The notes under the pieces: model-generated
The model's database searches: none
What the model was told of the DNA's origin: nothing
What the model saw: only the letters and a program-made list of their open reading frames with translations
Shown here: positions 19,201 through 26,211 of the stretch, piece by piece
How the letters are laid out: each line of letters opens with the position of its first letter
Position numbering within the stretch: the stretch's first letter is position 1
Made by a program: the position numbers and the translations under genes
NCBI RefSeq assembly: GCF_041154505.1
Contig: NZ_AP028672.1
Coordinates: forward strand, 434,001 to 498,000
Length of the DNA: 64,000 bases
Source of the DNA: Acidovorax sp. A79
Lineage (GTDB): Bacteria > Pseudomonadota > Gammaproteobacteria > Burkholderiales > Burkholderiaceae_C
Direction of reading: 5' to 3'

Positions 19201-20618
19201 GTTCCACCGCTTCCCCCTGTACCGCCCGCGGGGTTGCGCACCAGGTTGGGCGAGAAGTTCAGGGTCTGGCCGGCGAGGGCGCTGGCTTGGCCGGACGCGT
19301 CAAAGTACCCCGTCTTGGCGGCGATGATGCTGATGGCTCCTGGCGCCACGCCGGTGATGAGGTAGCGGCCTTGAGCGTCGGTTGTGGCCGTCAGGGACTG
19401 GGCGGCCACGGTGATGGTCGCCGCGCCGAGAGGATCACCGGTGGCGCTGTCCCGTACCGTGCCGCTGACCACGGCCGTGGTGGCGCTGGTGGAGCCCAGC
19501 ATCTGCACCACTCCCAGGTTGGTGCTCTCGCCCGGCTGCAAGGTGACCGAGAACTGTACGGTGCTGTAGCCCTGGGCTGTGGCGGTCAGGTTGTATGAGC
19601 CGGGGGCCAGGCCTTGAAGAAGAATCTGGCCCGATGCGTTGCTGCTGGCGCTCAGGTTGCCGGCTCCCGTGCCAGTGACCTGTGCGCCGGGGATGGGAGT
19701 GCCGGTGCTGGCTTCGACCAGTTGCATTTGCAGTGCGGATTGTCCGGGGCTGACGGGTGGGCGTCCGGTCAACGCGAGAGCTCGCAACGCGACGGCAGTG
19801 GTCCAGGGGTCGTCGCTGTTCCACGCGCCGTTGACGGCCTGGCTCGCAAGCAGCCAGGTTTTAACGGTCGATGCGAGGGCTGGCTGCGCGCCACTGTGGG
19901 GGTGGACGGCTTCGTAGACGATGGAGGTGATTCCGGTATCGGATTGCCAGTGCCCTGCCGCATTGGCCTGGGCCAGCAGGTAGCTGGCGGCTTTGTCTGC
20001 GATGGCGGCGGCGGTCACGGACCGCTGGCGGTGCTCTTTGAGGCTGCGCAGAACACTGGCGGTGATCAGCAGGTCACTGCCGATGCCTTGGGTGAAACTG
20101 CCGTCTTGTTTTTGCTGTTGCTGCAACCAAGCCAGCGTGGGTTCGGCCTGCGCACTGCTCCACTGGCCGGCCAGGGCCTGCAGGGCCCAGGCTGTGTCCA
20201 GAACGCTGGGGCCGGTTTGGCCGTCAAACGCCGCAAAACCGTTGCTGGTTGTGCGGCGGCTTTGCAGTTCGGAGGTGCGTGGGATCTGGCTTTGCTGTTG
20301 CTGAAGCCACTGGGTGCAGGCCAGGACCTCGGTAACGGTCTCTGCCAGAGGTGCCGCATCCAGCGCAGCGGTTACGGCGGCTGCGGCAGCGCCGGCGGTG
20401 GAGAGTTCCAGCAGGGTGCGCGCGACTTCGCAGCGGGTTTGGTGGTCCGATGCGGCGCCCGACGGGGTTGCAAACTGCCCTGTTCCTTGGACCTGGGACT
20501 GGAGCCACGCCAGCCCCGTCGCCGCATCGGCCCAACCGCTGCAAGGAATGGCCACCAGGGCAATGCACAGCCACTGCCGCACGGCAGCCGCTGCGCGGTG
20601 TACGACCGTCGCGCGCAT
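13206..20618 (-). CDS. Giant exported multidomain surface protein
   Basis: 2470 residues. Approximate order: signal peptide (1-31); alpha/alpha-toroid (prenyltransferase/squalene-cyclase type) repeats to about 285 (WLQQQQKQDGSF, NSDDPWTTAVALRAL); four carboxypeptidase-regulatory-like beta domains (295-650); a CARDB-like domain; FG-GAP/VCBS calcium-binding repeats (820-1200: DTNGDGRIDEAD, DLDGDGQPEI, DIDGDGKPEI, DMDGDGVPDI, DFDGDGVAEV); several CARDB/Ig-like domains; a Rossmann-like glutamine-amidotransferase-type domain (about 1835-2035); a helical segment and a final beta domain. This is an adhesion or display architecture with no intact enzyme site recognised. AGGGGGA lies 10 bases before the ATG. 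It is the first gene of the minus-strand locus and may help display or deliver the following proteins (inference). Confidence 0.85.
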   Translation of the reverse strand: MRATVVHRAAAAVRQWLCIALVAIPCSGWADAATGLAWLQSQVQGTGQFATPSGAASDHQTRCEVARTLLELSTAGAAAAAVTAALDAAPLAETVTEVLACTQWLQQQQSQIPRTSELQSRRTTSNGFAAFDGQTGPSVLDTAWALQALAGQWSSAQAEPTLAWLQQQQKQDGSFTQGIGSDLLITASVLRSLKEHRQRSVTAAAIADKAASYLLAQANAAGHWQSDTGITSIVYEAVHPHSGAQPALASTVKTWLLASQAVNGAWNSDDPWTTAVALRALALTGRPPVSPGQSALQMQLVEASTGTPIPGAQVTGTGAGNLSASSNASGQILLQGLAPGSYNLTATAQGYSTVQFSVTLQPGESTNLGVVQMLGSTSATTAVVSGTVRDSATGDPLGAATITVAAQSLTATTDAQGRYLITGVAPGAISIIAAKTGYFDASGQASALAGQTLNFSPNLVRNPAGGTGGSGGTNECRIAGTITKAADGTPIAGATVALNGTNTGATTTDANGAYALTGLLSGDTSIGVHQTGFDTVIANTRLNCNPQGNTALQYSPKLYASSQSPADANTASLSGIVVDARTNQPIAAAQLTFTTSTGVVRTAASQTDGRFAASGLDGASVQLTVAATGYQGLTAGYLLQPAQPMDLGQIRLRPPQVTQLSVDLQIVAVRRHTTQTDPQTLRVSGAIQVQVRNAGTQDATANVPVLAFQDGNGNGQYDVGSDTVLGQSTLASALAAGQSQTASISVAGLLPFRDAPIHVVVDPAGSVTEKDKANNVRSSAQDVMFTPTPGTFTPKLKWHWDGSNSPYPEYNQVMMAPVVGRVLDTNGDGRIDEADTPSVIFSTFTISESYNGGATIRVVDGKTGNHLLSIRDPIIAAAGNLAIADLDGDGQPEIVAITRNYEVVAYRNTGSKWWVSETTTSADGYPAWGAPFIADIDGDGKPEIVHGKTVLNFDGTTKWKASGAHVGSSFQNNGRFSIPLVADIQGEGIGQIVLGGSLYSATGQLLWHAPMDGFTALGDFGGSGTPSIAIVHAGVLSLLSATGQIMWSVNLPGGGMGGPPTIADMDGDGVPDIGVAGAAAYSVFRGDGSLLWSKGSQDGSSQITGSTVFDFDGDGVAEVLYADEIKLRVFKGTTGEVLWEQPNTSGTTIEYPLVVDADADGRADVVLVSNDYATIANATQYTHGVRVYEDANGGWVPTRSIWNQHAYSITNINDDLNVPRNPEPSWKSHNTFRLNRRMDADPRAIADLTASYVRIVDMGTQPGSRITVRLGNAGSYKVPAGTPVAIYNTDPALGQPAAQALVAQGVTQTVLDTGAYEDLVLVPALPLAQLSAQGTVWIVADDDGAGKHSLPDFDRSNNTVAADLGAMASSLQITVVTDKPAYAETDAATFTATVRNVGSFARQALVRFTVEDAAGRAVDILPLGAAIPVAPAANGQTQAPWTAAAVLADAYQVRAELITPQGVVYGSAIAPFAVQASTAAGSSSLNSTRISTDRSQYSATSTVLIQSRMANLSTNQLQDDLVLTTTVIAPNGQTVFSRAEAIAQATPRSQRQYQYSLAAASLAPGLYQAKLQLTGPSGAMLSASTTSFTLGDTQQTGAGVIGQLQANPSTVALGSETQLQLDIAHRGNAAISGATLRVRVLNPDTGAVLATFTQANVQLAVGASASYTWSWAATGTAGAVLPVAATIELNGSGTETALAQATVQLTASTALQPLTGTLTATPKNLHGGGAVQLNYSASNPNARSIDADFTLSVRTLGSSTVLEQWLLPQTLPANTSLAGNKGWTPTGAAGASYEARWTATVNGATTTLATDTFSTAAPGASVQAQIGSGSDARILLLVSCSTTDDGQAQSTSCDQAKAQALRAYLGSQGLKAVVVTTRAEFETEMRCGNFNVYWISGGADKLGDTAVKELREAAERGAGLLLDGAQSARDSILHSVLGVTAQGSGGQANPMASLGGTLYSAAGDLPVQGTPVRYSLNGATGQGTLTGGAVAIASRDVGKGRGLVFAFSFATLAAQAQASTDSQLTAVLQSSLRYLGSPAFNTGVPHAPQTLATELYNNGSEAVNVRLQATLPAGVQFLGASRASIPTAPVAQANGQTLVEWRIDLAAGASAVVSLHASAAAEGSYSVPILVETRSANGGANAPAASQTLTHSLVVRSAQNLAGDAGQLVAALQANGTADANAAVTARSAATSAAQLMGQGRHAESLLQWVAAADAVRSLSGSVNAQSKAEARLAIALALQAAERQLCQQWACITGELEFRVNNQTSRQVPLQDTIVGSRTIFNNCPPQIKDIPVTSLWINRRTGASVQNLWDNLTIPGHQNNRRDNGWQALGQDGDTIDVTLTAEWQGQLRHLDRDAFRIIVNPPVLSGGVTASPAHAKAGQNVNITRTIRNSGAMGKDIPVQLRTTNVTRGGSTQIWSQALTLNPGETSNGNTNWQVQGTTGDVVRVQLIATLGAAEQILGTVDFTVDP

Positions 20619-20980
20619 GAATGAGATCCCCCTCTTCTCTCATCACACGCAAAAAGGCGGCAGGCAGATCCAGCCCATTTGTAGGCTTCGCATCCCCTCC
20701 CACTGGTGCGTTGACGCAGAGCTTTGTTGCAAACTGTTTTTATGGGCGGATGGTACGAGCAACGACGCAGGGGATATGTGACGAATTGTTAGCCTTTGGT
20801 ACGCCACAGTGTGCGCCCCAACTGCTGTTTCTGCGCACGGGTCAGTTCTTGCTGACGAATTCAGGACCCTAACAGGAGGTTGAAATTCAGCGCTTGCGAC
20901 CAAGATCATCTATTTTTCGATCGCAGGCGCTCAGCGAGCAGCCTGTTTCGTTAGCACTTGATGCTGTCGCGCAGCGGGGA
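20619..20980. other. Upstream region of the giant gene, no gene seen
   Basis: About 360 bases that must hold the promoter of the minus-strand locus. I could not assign a convincing -35/-10 pair. Short open frames here lack support. Confidence 0.4.
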
Positions 20981-21205
20981 TCAACTGCTCTTTACGCCCC
21001 AACGGCTCGCCACCGGTCCGGTCGTACTGAATATCCGCGCCATCCGCACGATGTTGCTGGCTGTCATGGTCAGCTTGAAGTGCTGATCTACCCGCTCAAA
21101 TGCCGCGGTAAACCCTCTGGCGGATGCGCCCTACGGTCTTGCCTCAACCGAAGTGCTCCTTGATGCGCTTGCGGATGGTTTGGCTGATTGCATAGCCCGC
21201 ATGGC
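20981..21205 (-). pseudogene. Transposase C-terminal remnant (IS5/IS1182-like)
   Basis: Reading the minus strand in two frames gives GYAISQTIRKRIKEHFG and then, after a frameshift, RVDQHFKLTMTASNIVRMA before a stop at 20981. These are typical of the extreme C-terminus of DDE transposases of this kind, in which a YAxSQxxRKRIEExFGWxK segment precedes a FxLxxxAxNLVRxxR segment. N-terminal sequence is absent and no inverted repeats were seen, so this is a dead scar. Its left part forms the start of the adjacent integrase frame on the other strand. Confidence 0.7.
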
Positions 21206-21821
21206 GTGTCATTCTCCCGTCGATGGCACTGCCAACTCAGAGGACAAGCGCGAACGCTACGTCACGCATCAAGAGTACCAGGAGGTCTACGAATGCGCGG
21301 GCAACCAGGTGCGGCTTTTGATGGGGCTCACCTACCGGACGTTGCAGCGCCCCGAAAGCGACATCATCCGCTGGACGCCTGTGGTGCTCGCCACGGATCC
21401 GCATTCCAAGCAGCGCGTGCTGTTCTTCGAACAAGAAAAGACCGGTCGCAAAGTGAAGATCGCGGTGACCGACAAGATCGAGGTGTTGATCCAAAAGGCA
21501 CTGGGCCCGGTCCCTCGCATTGACCAGCCCCTGGTGCACAACCTCAAGGGCGAAGGCTACACCTACTCCGGCATCACCTCGATGCTCACGAAAGCCATCG
21601 AAAAGGCCAACAAGAAACGTGCGAAGAAGGAGTTGCCGCTGATGGACAGCTTCGGTTTTCGGGACCTCAAGGGCAAGGGAGCGACGGACATGTGGCTGGC
21701 CGGTACGCCCATCGAGCAGATCCAGCTTCTTTGCGGGCACGCCGACAAATCGACGACGGAAAAGTACATCAAGGCGCGCTGGAATGCGACCGCACAGCCC
21801 AACGAAATCGCAGTGCTTTGA
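21153..21821 (+). pseudogene. Tyrosine recombinase, N-terminally truncated
   Basis: The open frame encodes 222 residues. Roughly the first 20-25 codons are antisense to the transposase scar. True integrase sequence starts near DKRERYVTHQEY and covers only the catalytic half: TYRTLQRPESDIIRW (box I Arg), FGFRDLKGKGATDMW (box II Arg), LLCGHADKSTTEKYIK (His and the Tyr nucleophile). The arm-binding and core-binding domains of a ~400-residue integrase are missing, removed or displaced by the insertion sequence. It ends about 107 bases from the left attachment repeat, so it may derive from an earlier element that used the same tRNA gene (inference). Confidence 0.75.
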
Positions 21822-21876
21822 GGTACTGGATATGAGGCACGTCTCAATCCATGTCTCATTTGATGCACAAAATACG

Positions 21877-21907
21877 AAAGCCCGCTATTGATAAGATAGC
21901 AGGCTTT
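21877..21907 (-). terminator. Hairpin terminator, probably the original tRNA-Lys terminator
   Basis: AAAGCCCGCTAT pairs with ATAGCAGGCTTT with one mismatch across a 7-base loop. It lies just outside the left attachment repeat, where the 3' flank of tRNA-Lys was before the island inserted, so it probably terminated that gene. Confidence 0.6.
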
Positions 21908-21928
21908 CAATGCATAACGCGGTGTTGG

Positions 21929-21975
21929 TGGTAGGACGTACAAGATTCGAACTTGTGACCAACGGATTAAAAGTC
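21929..21975. repeat. attL: 47-bp duplicate of the tRNA-Lys 3' end
   Basis: Identical over 47 bases to 49549-49595. It equals the last 47 nucleotides of tRNA-Lys(UUU), including the encoded CCA (read as TGG on this strand) and the anticodon. The remaining 29 nucleotides of a tRNA are absent, so it is not a second tRNA gene but the attachment half-site made by integration. Confidence 0.95.
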
Positions 21976-22007
21976 TGAAATCAGTGGATTCCCCTGGATT
22001 CATTGAA

Positions 22008-22153
22008 TCTGGCAATCATACATAAGTTGTTGATTTTTGATAGATTACAGTCCAAAATAGTCCGTTAGTGATGATTGCCATCAGAAAAAATTCTGGCAAC
22101 AATCTGGCAACGGGCAACTGATCGGACTCAAAATTGGCAACGAATCTGGCAAC
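22008..22153. promoter_or_regulatory. Repeated TCTGGCAAC boxes, probable integrase arm-type sites (left end)
   Basis: TCTGGCAAT at 22008, an inverted copy at 22073-22080, TCTGGCAAC at 22092 and 22103, a partial copy at 22134 and TCTGGCAAC at 22145. The same box occurs at the other end of the island (49463, 49474). Short repeats clustered near both attachment sites are the usual form of integrase arm-binding sites. The last copies overlap the proposed integrase start, so the protein could also control its own expression. Confidence 0.6.
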
Positions 22154-23462
22154 AAAAACACCTGGTCAAGTCATTAATGAAATGCCGGTTGGCGTCTTCA
22201 CGACGCTGACAAAAATTAAGCCAACAGGCGCGTTGCAAGCTCGCAAACAAGCCGCTGGCGCTGCTGTCTTCTACTGGCGCTACAGCATGGGTTCTGCCAG
22301 CGAGCGAGTGAAGATCGGTGTTTACGATCCAGCTGCCGCACCAAAGAGTCTGACGCCCACGGAGCGTGGCTACTCATATGCTGCAGCCGTCCGCGCAGCA
22401 GAGGCTCTGGCCATTGAGCATCATGAGCACAAGCAAGATGGCGGTCGCCCTGCCCTCGTTGCCGCCAAGAAAAAAGAGCGCGCCAAAGTCGAAGCGGCCA
22501 AAACCGAGGCCGAACATTTCACGCTCAAGAGTCTGCTTATTGATTACGCCAACCATTTGGAAGCACTGGGCCGCGTTGCTCACAAGGATGTGCGCAGCAT
22601 CTGCAAAGTGCACATATTTGAGCCATGGCCGAAAGTGGCGACCCTGCCCGCAAACCAAGTGACTGGCGAACAGGTTGCAGACATGATGCGCCGCGCTCTG
22701 GAGCTGGGGAAAGGTCGCACTGCGAACAAGTTGCGCAGCTATGTCCGCGCCGCATATCAAATGGCCAGAGCGTCTCGGTCAAAGCCCAGTATTCCGGTGA
22801 GGTTCAAAAGTTACAACGTCACCGCCAACCCCGCAGCCGACACCGAACCGGATGAAAGCGCGAACAAAGCTGACAAGCGACCATTAACCGCAGACGAGTT
22901 GAAACTCTACTGGCGCGCTATCAAGGACGCGCCTGGATTTCGTGGCTCCGTTCTCCGGCTGCATCTTCTGACAGGCGGTCAACGCATCCAGCAATTGGTC
23001 ACGCTGCGCACGGACAACGTCGCGGAAAACGTTATCACGCTTTATGACGGCAAGGGACGCCCCGGAAAACCTGCGCGACCTCATTCCGTTCCACTGATAC
23101 CGCAGGCAGCAGCGGCCCTGCTTGAATGCAAACCGCAAGGCGTCTATGCGATTAGCACTGACAAAGGTGAAACCCATTTGGCGGCAACGACGCTTAGCGC
23201 GTGGGCGACAGAGGCGGCGCACGCGCTGCCAGAATTTCAAGCCAAACGCATCCGATCCGGTGTGGAGACAATCTTGGCCAGTGCTGGCGTGACTGCGGAC
23301 ATACGGGGTCGTCTGCAATCCCATGGCATATCTGGCGTTCAGGCGCGCCACTACGATGGGCACGACTACATTGCAGAAAAACTGCAAGCTCTTATGACGT
23401 TGTTCAACTTGCTTGAGAAGCCCACCAACTCAGACTCGAAGAAGCGCAATGGCAACCAATAA
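22134..23462 (+). CDS. Tyrosine recombinase, island integrase
   Basis: 442 residues. The N-terminal region resembles the arm-binding domain of P4-type integrases (ARKQ..., FYWRYSMG, RVKIGVYD), then a SAM-like core-binding domain (about 125-215) and the catalytic domain. Catalytic residues visible: Arg284 (GGQRIQQL), Arg374 (RIRSGVET), His397 (QSHG) and Tyr407 (RHYDGH). The usual box II His is not obvious. The reading starts at TTG (22134); an ATG at 22182 is a possible shorter start. It is the first island gene inside attL and is transcribed into the island, the standard position for the enzyme that integrates at tRNA genes. Confidence 0.92.
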   Translation: MATNLATKTPGQVINEMPVGVFTTLTKIKPTGALQARKQAAGAAVFYWRYSMGSASERVKIGVYDPAAAPKSLTPTERGYSYAAAVRAAEALAIEHHEHKQDGGRPALVAAKKKERAKVEAAKTEAEHFTLKSLLIDYANHLEALGRVAHKDVRSICKVHIFEPWPKVATLPANQVTGEQVADMMRRALELGKGRTANKLRSYVRAAYQMARASRSKPSIPVRFKSYNVTANPAADTEPDESANKADKRPLTADELKLYWRAIKDAPGFRGSVLRLHLLTGGQRIQQLVTLRTDNVAENVITLYDGKGRPGKPARPHSVPLIPQAAAALLECKPQGVYAISTDKGETHLAATTLSAWATEAAHALPEFQAKRIRSGVETILASAGVTADIRGRLQSHGISGVQARHYDGHDYIAEKLQALMTLFNLLEKPTNSDSKKRNGNQ

Positions 23463-24189
23463 ATCACCGGCGCGTGAATTTGTCGCAGATGAGGAAGATG
23501 CTGTAACCGATTCCGCTCAACTTCCCATCCCGACACCGCGCTGGACCTTTTGGCGGCAAAGTGGCACCTGCAGGCTTTGGCAAGCCGTAGTCCTCACCTT
23601 AAACGTTGAACCACCGTCCAAATCAAGACAACTAAGAGAAATGCTTTCTGCCGAGCAGCACCAAGAATTCAGGGACAGAAAGCTAATTGCGATACGGCAG
23701 TACGGAGTCCATCCGCTTTTGCCAAGTCGGGAACATCATGCAACGGGTTCTAGGATCGCAGAAAAATACGTATCACTACTGGATATGTTGGCCTTTGGGC
23801 AGGTCCAAGGCTGGACTGACATACATCACATGGCCGCAGGCCTCACAGATCGTCCGGCTAACCAATTGATTCTTCCCACAGCAGGTGGTTCGGTTGTCCA
23901 CAAACTTGAGCCCGAAAAAATACCAAAAGGTGAGCGCTACACACTTGCGCGCATGGGGGCGTTGATTGAAGTAATAGAACAATGGATTGCTACTGACGGT
24001 CGAATACCGGAATCTTGCATCAGAGCAGGGAAGCTGAATTTTTCAGCCCTTGAACGACTTGCTGAAGTCGTTATCGCAGAGAAAGCGCGTGCGAATGGAC
24101 TGCTTTCTTACAGTGGGTTCAACGAAGGCGTAATCCGCAAAGAATACTCAGAAGCCAAGAAGATGCTGGAAGAATACTTCCGCCAGTAG
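23449..24189 (+). CDS. Hypothetical protein downstream of the integrase
   Basis: 246 residues from the ATG at 23449, which overlaps the last 14 bases of the integrase gene; a frame start at 23413 lies deeper in that gene and is less likely. The protein has an aromatic N-terminal patch (PRWTFWRQSGTCRLWQAVVLTLNVEP) and a charged, helical C-terminus ending KKMLEEYFRQ. No signal peptide, membrane segment or recognised catalytic motif. Similar small proteins follow integrases on proteobacterial islands, but I cannot name the family. Confidence 0.65.
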   Translation: MATNKSPAREFVADEEDAVTDSAQLPIPTPRWTFWRQSGTCRLWQAVVLTLNVEPPSKSRQLREMLSAEQHQEFRDRKLIAIRQYGVHPLLPSREHHATGSRIAEKYVSLLDMLAFGQVQGWTDIHHMAAGLTDRPANQLILPTAGGSVVHKLEPEKIPKGERYTLARMGALIEVIEQWIATDGRIPESCIRAGKLNFSALERLAEVVIAEKARANGLLSYSGFNEGVIRKEYSEAKKMLEEYFRQ

Positions 24190-24251
24190 GTCTTTGGAAA
24201 AACTTGGAAAGTTCCGATGGCTGATTTGGCAAGTTCGTCATCACCTCTGGA

Positions 24252-24275
24252 AACTTTCCAACCTCCTGGAAAGTT
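24252..24275. promoter_or_regulatory. Perfect inverted repeat, probable operator of the AlpA-like gene
   Basis: AACTTTCCA and TGGAAAGTT are perfect 9-base arms around a 6-base spacer. A related element, TTGGAAAGTTCC, lies at 24204-24215, and CTGGAAAC overlaps the left arm. The cluster sits about 95-165 bases before the regulator gene at 24368, as expected for a repressor or activator binding region. Confidence 0.5.
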
Positions 24276-24367
24276 AAACATCGGATAGAGAGCATCCAAC
24301 GTCTACTGCGTTCCAAGCCGGCCCAAACGAGTTCTGCAGGACTCAATCAACCGCAAAGGAACCCAGA

Positions 24368-24586
24368 ATGACACAGCAATTTCAAGAAGCACTTATCCGC
24401 AAGCGTCGCGTACTCGCGATGACCGGCTGGTCCAACTCCACCCTGTACAACCGGATCGCGGCAGGTCTGTTCAAGCCCGGCGTCAAGGTTGGCCCACGCA
24501 TGGTGGCCTGGCCGCAGAGCGAAGTCGAGGCATACATCCAAGCACGCATTACCGAACGCAACGAGAAGATCGGTGGTGCAGCATGA
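24368..24586 (+). CDS. AlpA-family transcriptional regulator
   Basis: 72 residues. A single winged helix-turn-helix of the MerR/AlpA excisionase type: IRKRRVLAMTGWSNSTLYNRI (helix-turn-helix) followed by FKPGVKVGPRMVAWPQSEVEAYI, the usual wing plus W..SEVE..I signature. AlpA proteins activate island integrase or excision genes and can act as excisionases. It overlaps the next gene by four bases (ATGA), so the two are co-translated. Repeats at 24204-24275 are the likely control sites. Confidence 0.9.
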   Translation: MTQQFQEALIRKRRVLAMTGWSNSTLYNRIAAGLFKPGVKVGPRMVAWPQSEVEAYIQARITERNEKIGGAA

Positions 24587-25707
24587 CCCGTGATTTCCAC
24601 CGTCCCCTCACGCCGAAGAAGCTGAGCCAATTGGCGGAGTCCGTCACTCAAGCCTCTGCACTTGAACCAGGTCTCACAATGGTCGTGGGTCCGTATGGCG
24701 AACTGGTTCATTTTGTCTATACAGCGATCCTTAAAGAGCTGGCGCAGGGTTCGTCGCGCCTGCCCATTCCATTGCCGGAATGCTCCAGTATCGTATGCGT
24801 GCACAGCGGTCCTGCTCGGTACCTCGAACAGGTGCGTGGGCTTCACGCCAAGCTGGGCCTCATGGCACCGGCATTCAAAAAATGCCAGTCTTTTGAGCGT
24901 GTGGCTTCTTGCGCATTTGATTGGACGAATCAAGCATCCGTTTCGATCGTGGGCCGGTTGAAGGCTCTGAAGAACGGCGGCTGCGTCGTTCTGCAACAGC
25001 CGCCTGATATAAATCCCGATCTTCAAGGACTGCTTGAACTGCGCCGTGCAGCGGAGAAGTACAACGCCCGCATTATTTTGTTCTGCCCGGCAGTTGCGGA
25101 TGAGGCCAAAATTTCGGGCACTCCAAACGAGCTTTTCGTTGTCACGCCGTGCGAACCAAATCCGGGCTTCGATGAAGGTTTCGTTGTTTCCTGTCCGGGG
25201 CTTGCGAGCCCTCTGAGTCCGAGCAGCGGCAAGGTGCTTTGCTGCGTTCGGCTGGGTGATGATGGTCTTGAAACCGAAATTACGCCCTACGTCGCTGATG
25301 ATCTGAAGACGCGCTTGATGGCGATCCTCAAGGCCAACGAATGGAGCTTGGAACAGATTGGCAATCTTGTGGGTCTCAATAAATCGAATGTGAGTCGCAA
25401 GCTCCGCATGGTGTCTGGGACTGTGCCAGACGGCTGGGATGGTGACATGTTGGCCGAATGGCTGGAAGCCTGTGATCTCGACCCCATCGAAGAGGAAGAA
25501 TCTAGCGAGGTTGATTCGGTTGACGATGATGACGCGGATGATGACGACGACGGCGAACATCAATCGGATGATTGGGCCGCAGACGATGACGAGGACGACG
25601 GCAATGACCTTGACGATCTTGATCGTGCAAAACCTGTTGCGCCAGCCAGCCGCAACGAGCGCAACACGCGCAACAAAGACGTTGTGATCCCTCGCAAGCA
25701 GCGGTAG
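24583..25707 (+). CDS. Hypothetical protein with HTH and very acidic tail
   Basis: 374 residues. The N-terminal ~240 residues suggest an alpha/beta fold without an intact Walker motif (start TMVVGPYGELVHFVY; later RIILFCPAVADEAK). A helix-turn-helix follows (LEQIGNLVGLNKSNVSRKL), then an extremely acidic tail of about 65 residues rich in Asp and Glu, ending in a basic KNKDVVIPRKQR. Such acidic tails can mimic DNA or bind basic partners. It is coupled to the AlpA-like gene and ends before a strong terminator, so the two form one unit. Role unknown, possibly control of island replication or excision. Confidence 0.65.
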   Translation: MTRDFHRPLTPKKLSQLAESVTQASALEPGLTMVVGPYGELVHFVYTAILKELAQGSSRLPIPLPECSSIVCVHSGPARYLEQVRGLHAKLGLMAPAFKKCQSFERVASCAFDWTNQASVSIVGRLKALKNGGCVVLQQPPDINPDLQGLLELRRAAEKYNARIILFCPAVADEAKISGTPNELFVVTPCEPNPGFDEGFVVSCPGLASPLSPSSGKVLCCVRLGDDGLETEITPYVADDLKTRLMAILKANEWSLEQIGNLVGLNKSNVSRKLRMVSGTVPDGWDGDMLAEWLEACDLDPIEEEESSEVDSVDDDDADDDDDGEHQSDDWAADDDEDDGNDLDDLDRAKPVAPASRNERNTRNKDVVIPRKQR

Positions 25708-25720
25708 TCATGGCGATCAA

Positions 25721-25755
25721 GCACGGGGTCTCTGAGTGCAAATGAGACCCCGTGC
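25721..25755 (+). terminator. Strong hairpin terminator
   Basis: Perfect 12-bp stem GCACGGGGTCTC / GAGACCCCGTGC with an 11-base loop, starting 13 bases after the stop of the acidic-tail gene. The following AATTGTTGTATT is only moderately T-rich. Confidence 0.75.
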
Positions 25756-26211
25756 AATTGTTGTATTGGCGAGTGGTTCCAGTGACTCTAACAAGAGTGT
25801 GATTGAGCTATGTGATGTGTGAGATTTGTGACCAGTACCAGCTATACCGACAAATAGCAGTACCAACACTACTCACCAGCAGCAGCAAATCACGCCGCAC
25901 CAGCACACTAAGACGCGTGGCACGCGCAGCCCGGTTTTGCGCATCTGCAGGCGGCTTTCTGCTGCACCAACCACTGACTGCAGCAACTGGCTTCACCAGC
26001 CATCTGCACTCAGAGCCAAAAACTAAAACTGTAAATAACTTGTGCATCAGCAGCATGGTGCACAGCGCCTGATCGCACTCACACGCAACAGCATGCCCAC
26101 CCGGCAATAACGTTCATGCCAGTGCGTGTGCGGCGCCAGCCACATGCAGCAGATGCAGTCGATATGCCCGAGAGCTATCGGCTCCATCCATCAAGTCTAG
26201 AAAGCAGTGAT
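25756..26211. other. Non-coding region before the Rep-like gene, possible origin
   Basis: About 450 bases with no supported gene. It has repeated short words (CAGCAGCA, GCACTCA, CACCA), a GTGCAC palindrome and an AT-rich patch (AAAACTAAAACTGTAAATAA, 26019-26038). Lying directly upstream of a replication-protein-like gene, it could carry an origin. This is a positional guess; no clear iteron array or nick-site hairpin was identified. Confidence 0.25.

Noticed and set aside
21929..21975. A second tRNA-Lys gene
   Set aside because: Only the 3' 47 nucleotides are present; there is no acceptor 5' strand or D arm.
22008..22153. CRISPR array
   Set aside because: The repeated box is only 9 bases, irregularly spaced and in both orientations, and also occurs at the other island end.
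25500..25630. Simple-sequence repeat expansion of GAT/GAC triplets
   Set aside because: The triplets are mixed and interrupted and lie in frame in a gene; it is an acidic protein tail, not a microsatellite.
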